Shown here: positions 7,622 to 16,048 of the stretch, piece by piece
How the letters are laid out: the number at the start of each line of letters is the position of its first letter
Numbering within the stretch: the first letter of the stretch is position 1
DNA from: Facklamia sp050409585
Lineage (GTDB): Bacteria > Bacillota > Bacilli > Lactobacillales > Aerococcaceae
Length of the DNA stretch: 64,000 nucleotides
Assembly (NCBI RefSeq): GCF_050409585.1
Contig: NZ_JBNUPE010000003.1
Location: 62,001 to 126,000 of the forward strand
Direction: 5' to 3'
The notes under the pieces: generated by a model
Database searches by the model: none
Told to the model about the DNA's origin: nothing
Seen by the model: only the letters and a program-made list of their open reading frames with translations
Position numbers and translations under genes: made by a program

Positions 7622-8176
7622 TTAGCGAAACACTTTCCCCGATCTTACATACTTCGGTTCTGCTTGATTATTAAGGTGGTTAACTAAGCGACCACCTACA
7701 AACAAATAATCGGAAAGCCGATTAAGAAATTTTAAGACATTCGGATTTAACTTTTCAGAAATTGGTAGGCTAACCAGCCTTCTTTCAACTCTACGAGCAA
7801 TACTACGAGCATATTGAAGTTGACTGGCTTCCATGGTTCCTCCAGGCAAGATAAAAGATTCAATAGGGTCAACTCTTTTATCGTAAGCATCAATTCGTTC
7901 TTCTAACCAAGTAATAGCAGTCTCTGTGGTACGATAAGGAATCTTTTCATCTGCGTTTGCAACATCTGTCCCACAATCAAATAGTAATTGTTGAATTTCT
8001 AATAAATCTTGACGAATTTCATCGGCTAAATTAGGGCTTGCAATAAGGATACCAATATAAGAATTGAGTTCATCAATACTTCCATATGCCTCAACTAAGG
8101 GGTTGTTTTTGGCTACCACACGGTTGCCAATTAAACGCGTATTCCCTTGATCTCCTGTTCGCGTATAAATTTTCAT
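7622..8176 (-). CDS. pduO: Cob(I)alamin adenosyltransferase, PduO type
   Basis: 184-residue ATP:corrinoid adenosyltransferase that adds the upper adenosyl ligand. It opens with the ATP-binding signature IYTRTGDQGNTRLIG and VEAYGSIDELNSYIG, has the SFILPGG block around 105-112, and the conserved YARSIARRVERRL and NRLSDYLFVGGR helices. Length is normal for the PduO/MMAB family. It lies between the CRP-like regulator (22-base gap) and the metallophosphoesterase. EutT and CobA types are excluded by the motifs. Confidence 0.92.
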   Translation of the reverse strand: MKIYTRTGDQGNTRLIGNRVVAKNNPLVEAYGSIDELNSYIGILIASPNLADEIRQDLLEIQQLLFDCGTDVANADEKIPYRTTETAITWLEERIDAYDKRVDPIESFILPGGTMEASQLQYARSIARRVERRLVSLPISEKLNPNVLKFLNRLSDYLFVGGRLVNHLNNQAEPKYVRSGKVFR

Positions 8177-8198
8177 TGTTTTCTCACCTCTTTGATAG

Positions 8199-8897
8199 TT
8201 ACTGAATCAGGTCGTTAAAATATTTCCAATCATGATAAATTATTTTTTTACGTGTAAAAGTAATTTTTTTCTCTTGAGTTAAATCTTTAATGACTCTTCC
8301 TGCTGTCTCTCTTGTCGTACCGGCTACTGTCGCCGCTTCGTTAATAGTCAATGGATGTGGAATAACCACATGATCACCCATAAAACGCCCCATATCATAC
8401 ATCCATAAAGCCAGGGTCTGAATTACTCGGCTAGAAGCACTTGGTATAGCCGTCATTTGCACACGTTTTTCCAAATAATATTGGACACTGGCTAAATTTT
8501 CATAAAGAAATTTGAATTGTTCCGCATTTTTAAAGACAATATTTTCCATTAGGTTTTTGGGGATGTAAGCTAAATCAACATCTGTAGCTGCATAGGCATC
8601 ATAAAGATGGTGGTCTTTAAAAAAGAATTCCGCATAAGGAAAAAAACTTTCCTCCGCCACATAATCTAAGTAACAAAACTCTCCTGAAGCATTTTCTCTT
8701 TCAAGACGAACCAATCCTTTAAAGACGAAATAACAATAAATATTTGGATCATCTTGAAAAAAGATTAACTGACCTTTTGGAATGTGATGAAAAATAGAGT
8801 TAGAAGTAATTTGATTGACTTCATCAATTGAAAGTCGATTGAAAAAATCATAGTTATATATATCGTTAATATAATTTTCAATTGCCCGATTAACCAT
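8199..8897 (-). CDS. Crp/Fnr-family transcriptional regulator
   Basis: 232 residues: a cyclic-nucleotide-binding-like beta-roll (about 10-120), a dimer helix, and a winged helix at the C-terminus. The recognition helix reads TTRETAGRVIKDL, with the Arg-Glu-x3-Arg pattern of E. coli CRP, so TGTGA-type half sites are expected. No cysteine cluster for an iron-sulfur centre is seen. ATG at 8897 is chosen because AAAGGGG precedes it; the upstream TTG at 8918 has none. The gene heads the cobamide unit and is also near the arginine deiminase operon, so an ArcR/Flp-like role in arginine catabolism or control of cobamide genes are both possible. Confidence 0.75.
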   Translation of the reverse strand: MVNRAIENYINDIYNYDFFNRLSIDEVNQITSNSIFHHIPKGQLIFFQDDPNIYCYFVFKGLVRLERENASGEFCYLDYVAEESFFPYAEFFFKDHHLYDAYAATDVDLAYIPKNLMENIVFKNAEQFKFLYENLASVQYYLEKRVQMTAIPSASSRVIQTLALWMYDMGRFMGDHVVIPHPLTINEAATVAGTTRETAGRVIKDLTQEKKITFTRKKIIYHDWKYFNDLIQ

Positions 8898-8952
8898 AAA
8901 GACCCCTTTCTTTGTCAAAGTAAATTGTTTACTGACGATAAAAGGAGTCTTT

Positions 8953-8981
8953 TGTATAGAAATTTAGTTTTCAATTTTCAA
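8953..8981 (-). promoter_or_regulatory. Possible promoter of the Crp-family regulator and cobamide operon
   Basis: Minus-strand TTGAAA (8976-8981) and TATACA (8953-8958) with a 17-base spacer, 55 bases before the start codon. The region around it is very AT-rich, so the match is only moderately specific. Confidence 0.4.
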
Positions 8982-9110
8982 AATTCAATTCAAAAGATGC
9001 CACTATATTTACTCACCTTTTATGTCATTTATTCATAGATATTATCTCACTTGTGAATATATAAATCAAACAATGAAAGGTGTCCAATAAATGTTAACAG
9101 GAGGTTCTCA

Positions 9111-10802
9111 TTACATCTTTTCAGGAGCGCCAATACCTAGCAATGATAATGCATCTTTTAGAACAATCGTAATCGCTTTAACCAATTGAATTCTTGATTC
9201 TAACTGATCATTTTCTTCCAAAATACGGACTTTGGCATAATACTTATTGGACAATTGTGCTAATTGAATAACATATTTTGCAATGACTGATGGTTCAAAA
9301 TGCTCAGCTGCCTTAATAACGACTTCTGGATACTGTTTAATTAATTTAATGATTTCCCATGAGTGTTCATGATCTAAGTTCAACTCTTCCGTTGGCTTTA
9401 TTTCCTTACTATATTTATTAAGCACTGTATTTAAACGCGCATAAGTATACTGAACATATGGACCAGTTTCACCTTCAAATTGAACGATATCATCTAAATT
9501 AAAATCAAAAGAGTTGAGACGATCTGCTTTTAAGTCATGGAAGACAACAGCCCCCACACCCACTTGTTTAGCAATCTCAGCTTTATTTTCTAAGTCAGGG
9601 TTCTTAGCTGTGATCTGTTTATCGGCAATTTCAATCGCTTCATTAAGCACTTTTTCAAGTAAAACTATCTTACCTTTACGAGTGGATAACTTTTTACCAT
9701 TTAAAGTAATCAAGCCAAATGGAATATGGTGCATATTTTCAGCCCAATCGTTACCCATTTCATTTAAAACAGCTTTTAATTGTCTAAAGTGATCACTTTG
9801 CTCATTACCAACAACATATAAACTCATCACGAAATCAAAAGTACGCTTGCGATAGTAAGCAGTCGCTAAGTCTCTAGTCAGATACAAAGTAGCTCCATCT
9901 GATTTTTTAATTAAAGCAACAGGTAAGTGATACTTTTCAAGGTCAACAATTGTGGCTCCACGTTCGATTTTAGAGATATTATTATCTGCTAAATAATCTA
10001 AAACTTCGCCCATCTTATCATTATAGAACGATTCTCCAGTATAATAATCAAATTTAATATTTAAAAGATTGTAAACACGTTTAAATTCATTAATAGACTC
10101 TTCTTTAAACCAAGTCCATAGTCTATGATACTCTTCATTGCCATCTTCTAGGGCTCTGAAGACTTGTCTTGCCTGATCTTCTAATTCGGGATTTTCTTCA
10201 GCTTTTTCATGGAAATCAACATATAACTTTACTAATTCATTAACTGGATCTTTCCTTACTGTTTCTTCATCACCCCAACCTTGATAAGCAACAATTAATT
10301 TACCAAATTGCGTTCCCCAATCACCTAAGTGGTTAATACGAATAGGATTATAATTTAATTTTTCCAAAATTAAGGCAATCGAATTCCCTAATACGGTTGA
10401 CCGTAAGTGTCCCATTGACATTGGCTTAGCGATATTAGGAGACGACATATCAATTGGAACGTTACCTCCTTTACCAATATCTGTTTGACCATAGCTTTCA
10501 CCTTGTTCAAGTACTTCTTTTAAGACTTTGCTAGCCAAGTCGTCGCGCTTAATATAAAAGTTGATATAAGCTCCGACTACTTGAACTTTTTCAAATGCAG
10601 AAGTATCAATTTTTTCTGCTACTTCTTCAGCAATTTGATGGGGGGCTTTGCGAAATATTTTAGCCAAAGAGAAAACTGGAAAAGCATAGTCTCCGTGCTC
10701 ATTATTATTAGGTTGTTCAATTAAATTTTCGATCTGTTCTTGGGTCAAGTGCTCTGATAATACAGGATATAAAGTTTCAACAATTTGCTTTTTTACTAAC
10801 AT
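9111..10802 (-). CDS. argS: Arginyl-tRNA synthetase
   Basis: Class I synthetase of about 563 residues charging tRNA-Arg. The ATP site is SPNIAKPMSMGHLRSTVLGN (HIGH motif as MGHLRS variant), the N-terminal additional domain is present, and the C-terminal DALR anticodon-binding domain begins near TGPYVQYTYARLN. KLSTRKGK is the KMSKS-equivalent. ATG at 10802 follows GAAAGGAAG; the longer frame reaching 10853 runs into the T-box terminator and is rejected. Controlled by a T-box leader, and placed directly downstream of the arginine-consuming deiminase operon. Confidence 0.95.
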   Translation of the reverse strand: MLVKKQIVETLYPVLSEHLTQEQIENLIEQPNNNEHGDYAFPVFSLAKIFRKAPHQIAEEVAEKIDTSAFEKVQVVGAYINFYIKRDDLASKVLKEVLEQGESYGQTDIGKGGNVPIDMSSPNIAKPMSMGHLRSTVLGNSIALILEKLNYNPIRINHLGDWGTQFGKLIVAYQGWGDEETVRKDPVNELVKLYVDFHEKAEENPELEDQARQVFRALEDGNEEYHRLWTWFKEESINEFKRVYNLLNIKFDYYTGESFYNDKMGEVLDYLADNNISKIERGATIVDLEKYHLPVALIKKSDGATLYLTRDLATAYYRKRTFDFVMSLYVVGNEQSDHFRQLKAVLNEMGNDWAENMHHIPFGLITLNGKKLSTRKGKIVLLEKVLNEAIEIADKQITAKNPDLENKAEIAKQVGVGAVVFHDLKADRLNSFDFNLDDIVQFEGETGPYVQYTYARLNTVLNKYSKEIKPTEELNLDHEHSWEIIKLIKQYPEVVIKAAEHFEPSVIAKYVIQLAQLSNKYYAKVRILEENDQLESRIQLVKAITIVLKDALSLLGIGAPEKM

Positions 10803-10821
10803 AAAATCTTCCTTTCTATAC

Positions 10822-10851
10822 AAAAAAGCCTCTAGAATTCCTTCTAGAGGC
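10822..10851 (-). terminator. T-box terminator of argS
   Basis: Minus-strand hairpin GCCTCTAGAA ... TTCTAGAGGC (10828-10851) followed by TTTTTT, between the T-box sequence and the argS start codon. Confidence 0.85.
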
Positions 10852-11058
10852 ATATGGTTATACGCGGTACCACTCTAATTCACCTTAAATTTTAAGGTCT
10901 TAAATTGATAACGCAGTTGCCTACGTGATGAACTACTCATTTCATTCACCCAAATAATAAAGTGCGGTTCAATTAATTAAGACTCATCGGCTCCCATCAT
11001 CCCAACTTGCTATTCAGTCTTGCATAATCTACTCTCTTTAAGATTTAATTATTAATTT
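10852..11058 (-). promoter_or_regulatory. T-box leader of argS
   Basis: The minus strand contains AGAGTGGTACCGCG (about 10861-10874), the conserved T-box sequence that pairs with the NCCA end of uncharged tRNA, preceded by a 190-base structured leader and followed by a terminator. A stem AAGACT ... AGTCTT and a downstream GAACCGCAC stretch suggest a stem I with CGC (10964-10966), an Arg codon, as candidate specifier; the codon assignment is tentative. Low charged tRNA-Arg should favour read-through. Confidence 0.85.
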
Positions 11059-11064
11059 TGTCTC

Positions 11065-11093
11065 ATTGTATATTAATTTTAAAAAAATAACAA
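11065..11093 (-). promoter_or_regulatory. Promoter of the argS T-box transcript
   Basis: Minus-strand TTGTTA (11088-11093) and TACAAT (11065-11070), 17-base spacer, immediately after the arcC stop codon and upstream of the T-box leader. Confidence 0.6.
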
Positions 11094-11097
11094 GTTC

Positions 11098-12039
11098 TTA
11101 TTTTTTAATAATCGTTCCTGATTCATTTTCAATTAATGCTTGAAGATTTTCTAATGAAGTAATGACAGCCTTACCATGATCTGTATTTTCAACGAATGCA
11201 ATAGCTGCTTCAACTTTTGGTAACATAGATCCCGGTGCAAACTGCTCTTCTTTAATATATTCTTTCAAGCTTTCGATCGAAACTTTTTCTAATTTTTTTT
11301 GATTTGGTTTGTTGTAGTTTACATAGACATAATCCACACCTGTTAGAACGATAAACAAGTCAGCTCCGAGATCGTTAGCTAGTTTTTGTGAAGCAAAGTC
11401 TTTATCAATAACTGCTTCTACTCCAACTAATTGGCCATTGTCTTCAAGTACTGGAATACCGCCACCACCAGTTGCAACCACTACATTACCAGCATTTACT
11501 AAGGTATTGATGGAATCAACTTCTTTGATAGCAACTGGCTTAGGTGAAGCAACAACTTTACGCCATCCACGACCAGCATCTTCTTTAAAGCTAGCATCAG
11601 TTTCAGCCATTTGTTGTTTGGCTTCTTCTTCACTGTAGAATGGTCCAATTGGTTTTGATAAGTTATCAAAAGCTGGATCGTTTTTATCTACAATAACTTG
11701 AGTGACCAAACTAACTACTGGCTTATCGATACCTAATTTATTTAATTCATTTTGCATGGCATTTTGTAACCAATAACCAATTGAGCCTTCGGTCATAGCC
11801 ACTAATGAATCTAATGGGAAAGCTGGGTTTTTCTCAGAATCAGCTGCAATGTTTTGTAGCAATAGATTTCCAACTTGGGGACCATTACCGTGAGTAATAA
11901 TAACCTCGTCTCCATTTTGAATTAATTTCACTAAATGTTTTGCTGTTTCTTTTAAAGCGTCTTTTTGTGCTTGAGCGCTTGGGTCGGAAGATAGAATCGC
12001 ATTCCCACCTAAAGCGACAACAATTTTACGTTTTTTCAT
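11098..12039 (-). CDS. arcC: Carbamate kinase
   Basis: 313 residues; last step of the arginine deiminase pathway, carbamoyl phosphate plus ADP giving ATP, CO2 and ammonia. Family blocks seen: VVALGGNAIL at the N-terminus, ITHGNGPQVGNLL, VATGGGGIPV, VEAVIDKDFAS and the GSMLPKVEAAIAFVE C-terminal helix. Full length. It ends the arc operon; a short gap separates it from arcT. Confidence 0.95.
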   Translation of the reverse strand: MKKRKIVVALGGNAILSSDPSAQAQKDALKETAKHLVKLIQNGDEVIITHGNGPQVGNLLLQNIAADSEKNPAFPLDSLVAMTEGSIGYWLQNAMQNELNKLGIDKPVVSLVTQVIVDKNDPAFDNLSKPIGPFYSEEEAKQQMAETDASFKEDAGRGWRKVVASPKPVAIKEVDSINTLVNAGNVVVATGGGGIPVLEDNGQLVGVEAVIDKDFASQKLANDLGADLFIVLTGVDYVYVNYNKPNQKKLEKVSIESLKEYIKEEQFAPGSMLPKVEAAIAFVENTDHGKAVITSLENLQALIENESGTIIKK

Positions 12040-12055
12040 ATATTCAATCCTTTCA

Positions 12056-13393
12056 TTAGGCCTTAGTAACTAAAGCCTTCAATGCATGGGCATAGATTTC
12101 CATGGTTTGATAGAAATTATCGAGTGGCATTCTTTCATCTATTTGATGCATTGTATCTTCTACCCCTTCTTGAAGGGCACCAAATGCCACACAATTTTTC
12201 ATTGTACGAGCAAAGGTAGCGCCACCAGAAGAAATTGGTTCAGTCATATCGCCAGTTAAGTCGCGATATACTTTTAACAAAGTAGTTACTAACTCAGAGT
12301 CAACTGGAACATATAACGAAGCTAGATAATCAAACTCATTATACTTGAGTTTGTACTCTTTTGCTACTTTAGCTAATTGTTCTACCAATTGATCTTTGTC
12401 AGCAGTTACTGGAATACGCATATCAATACCTAGTTTGGACTCTTCAGCCGTAACCTCTAGGTTAGCAATGTTACATGTTAGGCTGCCAGATGCTTGGTCT
12501 TCAACCTCACCAAAGATACTCTTACCATTCACGTCTTTCGCAAAATGATCCTTAACGAATTTTAAGACAGGATGGTCATATAATTCAGACATTCCTTCAA
12601 TTAGATGCGTTAAAGCATTGTCTCCTTTTAAGGAGTCTTTAGAGTGAACGGATTTACCTAAAACGGTTAAAGTTTCACCGTCTACTTGGTATTTGTAGCC
12701 TAAATCCTCAAGAATTTGTACTAATTCATCTTTTTTATCACCCTTGTAAATAGCTTTATCAGGCACCACATTTAGGGCTCCTTTATTTTCCATTTCAAAA
12801 GCATCTGAACCTGGACCGGTGATGTGCAACTGTAGTAAGCCTTTTTCTGCATAGGTTAGAGGGAAAGATGAGTCAGGAACAATACCCATTGTTACTTGCT
12901 CTTCTTTTTCATTGTAACGGTTTAACCCACGCCACAAGTTCTCTTCGTCTGTTCCAAAGATAAAGCGAACACGTTTATTTAATTCATGTCCTTGGTCTAA
13001 TAAAGCTTTTAATGCATACAAGGCAGCAATAGAAGGCCCTTTATCATCTTGTGTTCCACGACCAAATAAGGCTCCATCACGGATATCCATTTCAAATGGA
13101 GGCGTTGTCCATTCATCTGGGTTTAAAGCTGGAACCACATCCAAGTGACATAGAACACCAAACAACTCTTCACCCTGACCCATTTCTGCATAACCATAAT
13201 AACCCTCTGGATCAATATAGGTTTCCATGCCCATTTCTTGACAAGTTTTTAAAGCAAATTCTAGCATTTCTTGAATGGGTTGACCAAATGGAGTTTCCGC
13301 ATCATTTTCATCTAATACAGATGGAATAGCAACCCATTGGCGCAAAGTTTCAATAGCTGGTTCTTGATGATTTTTAGTTAATTGGTAATCCAT
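12056..13393 (-). CDS. arcT: M20-family dipeptidase of the arc operon (PepV/ArcT-like)
   Basis: 445-residue zinc peptidase. Metal-binding features of the M20 family are visible: VLCHLDVVPA (His plus Asp), FGRGTQDDKGPSIAALYAL with the bridging Asp, GTDEENLW with Glu pair, and SSGGATFARTMKN near the C-terminus. A lid domain occupies roughly 190-320. PepV-type enzymes cleave dipeptides; in streptococcal arc operons the equivalent gene between arcD and arcC is called arcT and may supply arginine from peptides. The order here is the same. Substrate preference cannot be read from sequence. Confidence 0.8.
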   Translation of the reverse strand: MDYQLTKNHQEPAIETLRQWVAIPSVLDENDAETPFGQPIQEMLEFALKTCQEMGMETYIDPEGYYGYAEMGQGEELFGVLCHLDVVPALNPDEWTTPPFEMDIRDGALFGRGTQDDKGPSIAALYALKALLDQGHELNKRVRFIFGTDEENLWRGLNRYNEKEEQVTMGIVPDSSFPLTYAEKGLLQLHITGPGSDAFEMENKGALNVVPDKAIYKGDKKDELVQILEDLGYKYQVDGETLTVLGKSVHSKDSLKGDNALTHLIEGMSELYDHPVLKFVKDHFAKDVNGKSIFGEVEDQASGSLTCNIANLEVTAEESKLGIDMRIPVTADKDQLVEQLAKVAKEYKLKYNEFDYLASLYVPVDSELVTTLLKVYRDLTGDMTEPISSGGATFARTMKNCVAFGALQEGVEDTMHQIDERMPLDNFYQTMEIYAHALKALVTKA

Positions 13394-13405
13394 TTAAACA
13401 CTCCT

Positions 13406-14911
13406 TTAAATTCCTAAGTAAGCTCCAATAAGTAGTAAAACAATGGTCACTACAAAGACTATGATAATCAAATTGCGCATAAATTTCCACCAAGTTGATA
13501 GGTCAATATTTGCAATTGCTAAAGCACCCATTACGACACCTGATGTTGGTGTAATTAGGTTAACAATACCACTGGCAGATTGGAAGGCAGTGACAACAAT
13601 ACTTTCTAAAACATCAGCAAATTGGGCTAATGGCGCCATGATACCCATAGTAGCTGCTGCTAGACCAGAAGTCGATGGAATTAAGAAGGACATTGGGATA
13701 TAGAAGATATAAGTTAAGACTGTGAAAACACCTTTTGGTAAATTCGCTAACCCTTGTTCTCCCCAGTGTAATACAGTAGCGGTGATTTGACCATCATTCA
13801 TCACTACTTGAATACCACGAGCGACTGCAGCAATTAGAGCTACTGACATTAAATCTTTTACTCCCGCGATAAAGACTTCTACGAAACGATCTTCTTTAAT
13901 TCCATAGTATGCTGCGATAATAACTGACATTAAGAAAAAGAGAACTGAAATCTCAACTAGATACCACATACCAAAAGGTAGGTCTTCTAAAGATTGTCCA
14001 ATCAAATCTCCAATTACTGGTATGCCTAGTAGGAACTCATGAGCATTTTTAAAGAAAGTAAAGTTATTATTTAAATCTGTCCATGGAATTAAAGCTAAGA
14101 TCATAATAACAAATGTAAGCGCAAATAACCAAAGAACGCCCTTTTGTTTTTTAGTAACTTTTGGCATATCTTCGGGCACTTTCCATTTTTCTTTGTCCGC
14201 TTCCATTTGATCAGCTATCAGAGAGTTATTCTTATCAGCCATTACCTTTTTAGCGTAGCGCGTAACATACCAAGCTCCAATTATATATGTGACTATCCAG
14301 AAAATTACTCTTAATACCATTCCATCTATTATTGATATACCAGCCATATTTGAAGCAATTGTGGTAGCAAATGGATTAACGGTTGAAGATAATACTCCTA
14401 ATCCAGCCCCAATCAAAATTATCGCCACAGCCACTAAAGCATCAAACCCGACACCTACCATTAAGGGAATTAAGAGTGGATAAAAGGCCATGGTTTCCTC
14501 AGCCATACCATAGGTAGAGCCACCTAGTCCAAAAATAGCCATTAAGATCCAGATTAAACCGGTCATATTATTCTTATTATTTTTGATAGTAGAGGCGATT
14601 CCGGCGTCAATAGCACCTGTTTCCGTAACAACTCCCAAAAATCCACCAACGATCATAACAAATAGCGAAACTTCAACAGCTCCCGGAGTGGTTTCTGTAC
14701 CTAAAAAACCACGAATTGGAGCGGCAAATAAATCCCACAACCCTTGACGTGTACGCTCTACTGTGTGATAAGTTCCAGCAATAAAATTTCCTTCAGGATC
14801 CACCTCATAGGCGCCTGATGGAATAATCCACGTTAATACAGCGATAACCGCCGTAATAATAAATAGTATCGTAAAAGCATTCAACATCTTTCGTTTCTTC
14901 ATCTTTTCCAT
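13406..14911 (-). CDS. arcD: YfcC-family transporter, probable arginine/ornithine antiporter
   Basis: About 501 residues with 11-13 hydrophobic segments. Opens KKRKMLNAFTILFIITAVIA and contains GTYHTVERTRQGLWDLFAAP, FGLGGSTYGMAEETMAFYPL and SGLAAATMGIMAPLAQFA, blocks typical of the YfcC/C4-dicarboxylate anaerobic carrier family. Located between arcB and arcT, where streptococci keep ArcD of the same family, so exchange of arginine for ornithine is likely. ATG at 14911 has AAGGAGGAGGAAG upstream; the extended frame to 14986 runs through an intercistronic hairpin and is rejected. Confidence 0.82.
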   Translation of the reverse strand: MEKMKKRKMLNAFTILFIITAVIAVLTWIIPSGAYEVDPEGNFIAGTYHTVERTRQGLWDLFAAPIRGFLGTETTPGAVEVSLFVMIVGGFLGVVTETGAIDAGIASTIKNNKNNMTGLIWILMAIFGLGGSTYGMAEETMAFYPLLIPLMVGVGFDALVAVAIILIGAGLGVLSSTVNPFATTIASNMAGISIIDGMVLRVIFWIVTYIIGAWYVTRYAKKVMADKNNSLIADQMEADKEKWKVPEDMPKVTKKQKGVLWLFALTFVIMILALIPWTDLNNNFTFFKNAHEFLLGIPVIGDLIGQSLEDLPFGMWYLVEISVLFFLMSVIIAAYYGIKEDRFVEVFIAGVKDLMSVALIAAVARGIQVVMNDGQITATVLHWGEQGLANLPKGVFTVLTYIFYIPMSFLIPSTSGLAAATMGIMAPLAQFADVLESIVVTAFQSASGIVNLITPTSGVVMGALAIANIDLSTWWKFMRNLIIIVFVVTIVLLLIGAYLGI

Positions 14912-14936
14912 TTTCTTCCTCCTCCTTTTTAAAACA

Positions 14937-14971
14937 AAATCCGATTGCGGTTCATGGCCACAATCGGATTT
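14937..14971 (-). terminator. Intercistronic hairpin between arcB and arcD
   Basis: An 11 bp stem (AAATCCGATTG with complement) around a 13-base loop, followed on the minus strand by TGTTTT. It may act as a partial terminator or as an mRNA stability element that sets arcAB above arcDTC expression. Confidence 0.6.
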
Positions 14972-15011
14972 CATGCCCCGTTTCACTTTTTATAGGGTAA
15001 TGTTATTGTTA

Positions 15012-16013
15012 TTAAGCTTTAGGAATGAACAAGTTCCCGTTAGTAACTGCCATAATCGCTTTGATTGAGTGCATACGGTTTTCAGCTTGTTCAAATTGAC
15101 GGGCTTGTTTACTGCGGAATACTTCGTCAGTAATTTCCATTTCTTTAACACCGAATCTTTCTGCTACATCTTTACCATATTTTGTTTCTGTATCATGGAA
15201 AGCTGGTAAGCAGTGAAGGATAATATAATCTCCCTCAATTAAGTCAGTCAATTCTTTATTGATTTGGTATGGTTTTAATAAGTTAACACGTTCTTCGAAC
15301 TTGTCTTCTTCACCCATTGAAACCCAAACGTCTGTATATAATGCATCAGCATCTTTAACAGCGGCTTTAATATCAGATGTAATTTCAATAGTAGCGCCCG
15401 ATTCTTTCGCGTACTCTTGAGCTTTTGCTACCAATTCTTCATCTGGGAATAATTCTTCTGGTGAAGCGATGGTCACATTAACACCGATAATAGCTCCAGT
15501 GATGAATAATGAATTAGCCACATTATTACGACCGTCACCACAATATACTAACTTTTTACCCTTTAGCTCTCCAAAATTTTCTTTTAAGGTCATATAATCA
15601 GCAATCATTTGAGTTGGATGCCATTCATCAGTTAAACCGTTCCACACAGGAACTCCAGCGTATTTACCTAAGTCTTCGACCATCTCTTGACTGAAACCAC
15701 GGAATTCAATACCGTCGAACATGCTACCTAAAACGCGTGCTGTATCTTCTACAGATTCTTTTTTACCTAATTGAATGTCATTAGCACCTAAGAATTCTGG
15801 AGCCGCACCCAAGTCATTAGCAGCTACTGTAAAGGCTGCTCTTGTACGAGTAGATGTTTTTTCAAATAATAGACAAATGTTTTGTCCTTTTAAATACTCG
15901 TGTGGAATCCCACGTTTTTTCAAGTCTTTTAAGTGAATTGAGAAATCAATTAAGTAGTTTAATTCGTCGGCAGTAAAGTCGATTTCTTTTAAAAAGTTTC
16001 TTCCTTGGAACAT
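15012..16013 (-). CDS. arcB: Ornithine carbamoyltransferase, catabolic
   Basis: 333 residues. Carbamoyl phosphate site STRTR at 54-58, the second-domain MIADYMTL block, VWVSMGEEDKFEERV and the ornithine-binding HCLPAFHD motif near 270. In the arc operon it phosphorolyses citrulline to ornithine and carbamoyl phosphate. Full length, AGGAGGG upstream, 35 bases after arcA. Confidence 0.95.
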   Translation of the reverse strand: MFQGRNFLKEIDFTADELNYLIDFSIHLKDLKKRGIPHEYLKGQNICLLFEKTSTRTRAAFTVAANDLGAAPEFLGANDIQLGKKESVEDTARVLGSMFDGIEFRGFSQEMVEDLGKYAGVPVWNGLTDEWHPTQMIADYMTLKENFGELKGKKLVYCGDGRNNVANSLFITGAIIGVNVTIASPEELFPDEELVAKAQEYAKESGATIEITSDIKAAVKDADALYTDVWVSMGEEDKFEERVNLLKPYQINKELTDLIEGDYIILHCLPAFHDTETKYGKDVAERFGVKEMEITDEVFRSKQARQFEQAENRMHSIKAIMAVTNGNLFIPKA

Positions 16014-16048
16014 AAATTCCCTCCTATATCTGTGTGTTTATCAAAAAA

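Noticed and set aside
9044..9060. TCACTTGTGA near the Crp-family promoter as a CRP operator
   Set aside because: Half sites are in the reverse order to TGTGA-N6-TCACA and the spacing does not fit.
10803..10853. N-terminal extension of argS
   Set aside because: The extension lies within the T-box terminator hairpin and the ribosome binding site that serves the ATG at 10802.
14912..14986. N-terminal extension of arcD
   Set aside because: It is encoded by the intercistronic hairpin and AGGAGG region; the ATG at 14911 has the proper site.
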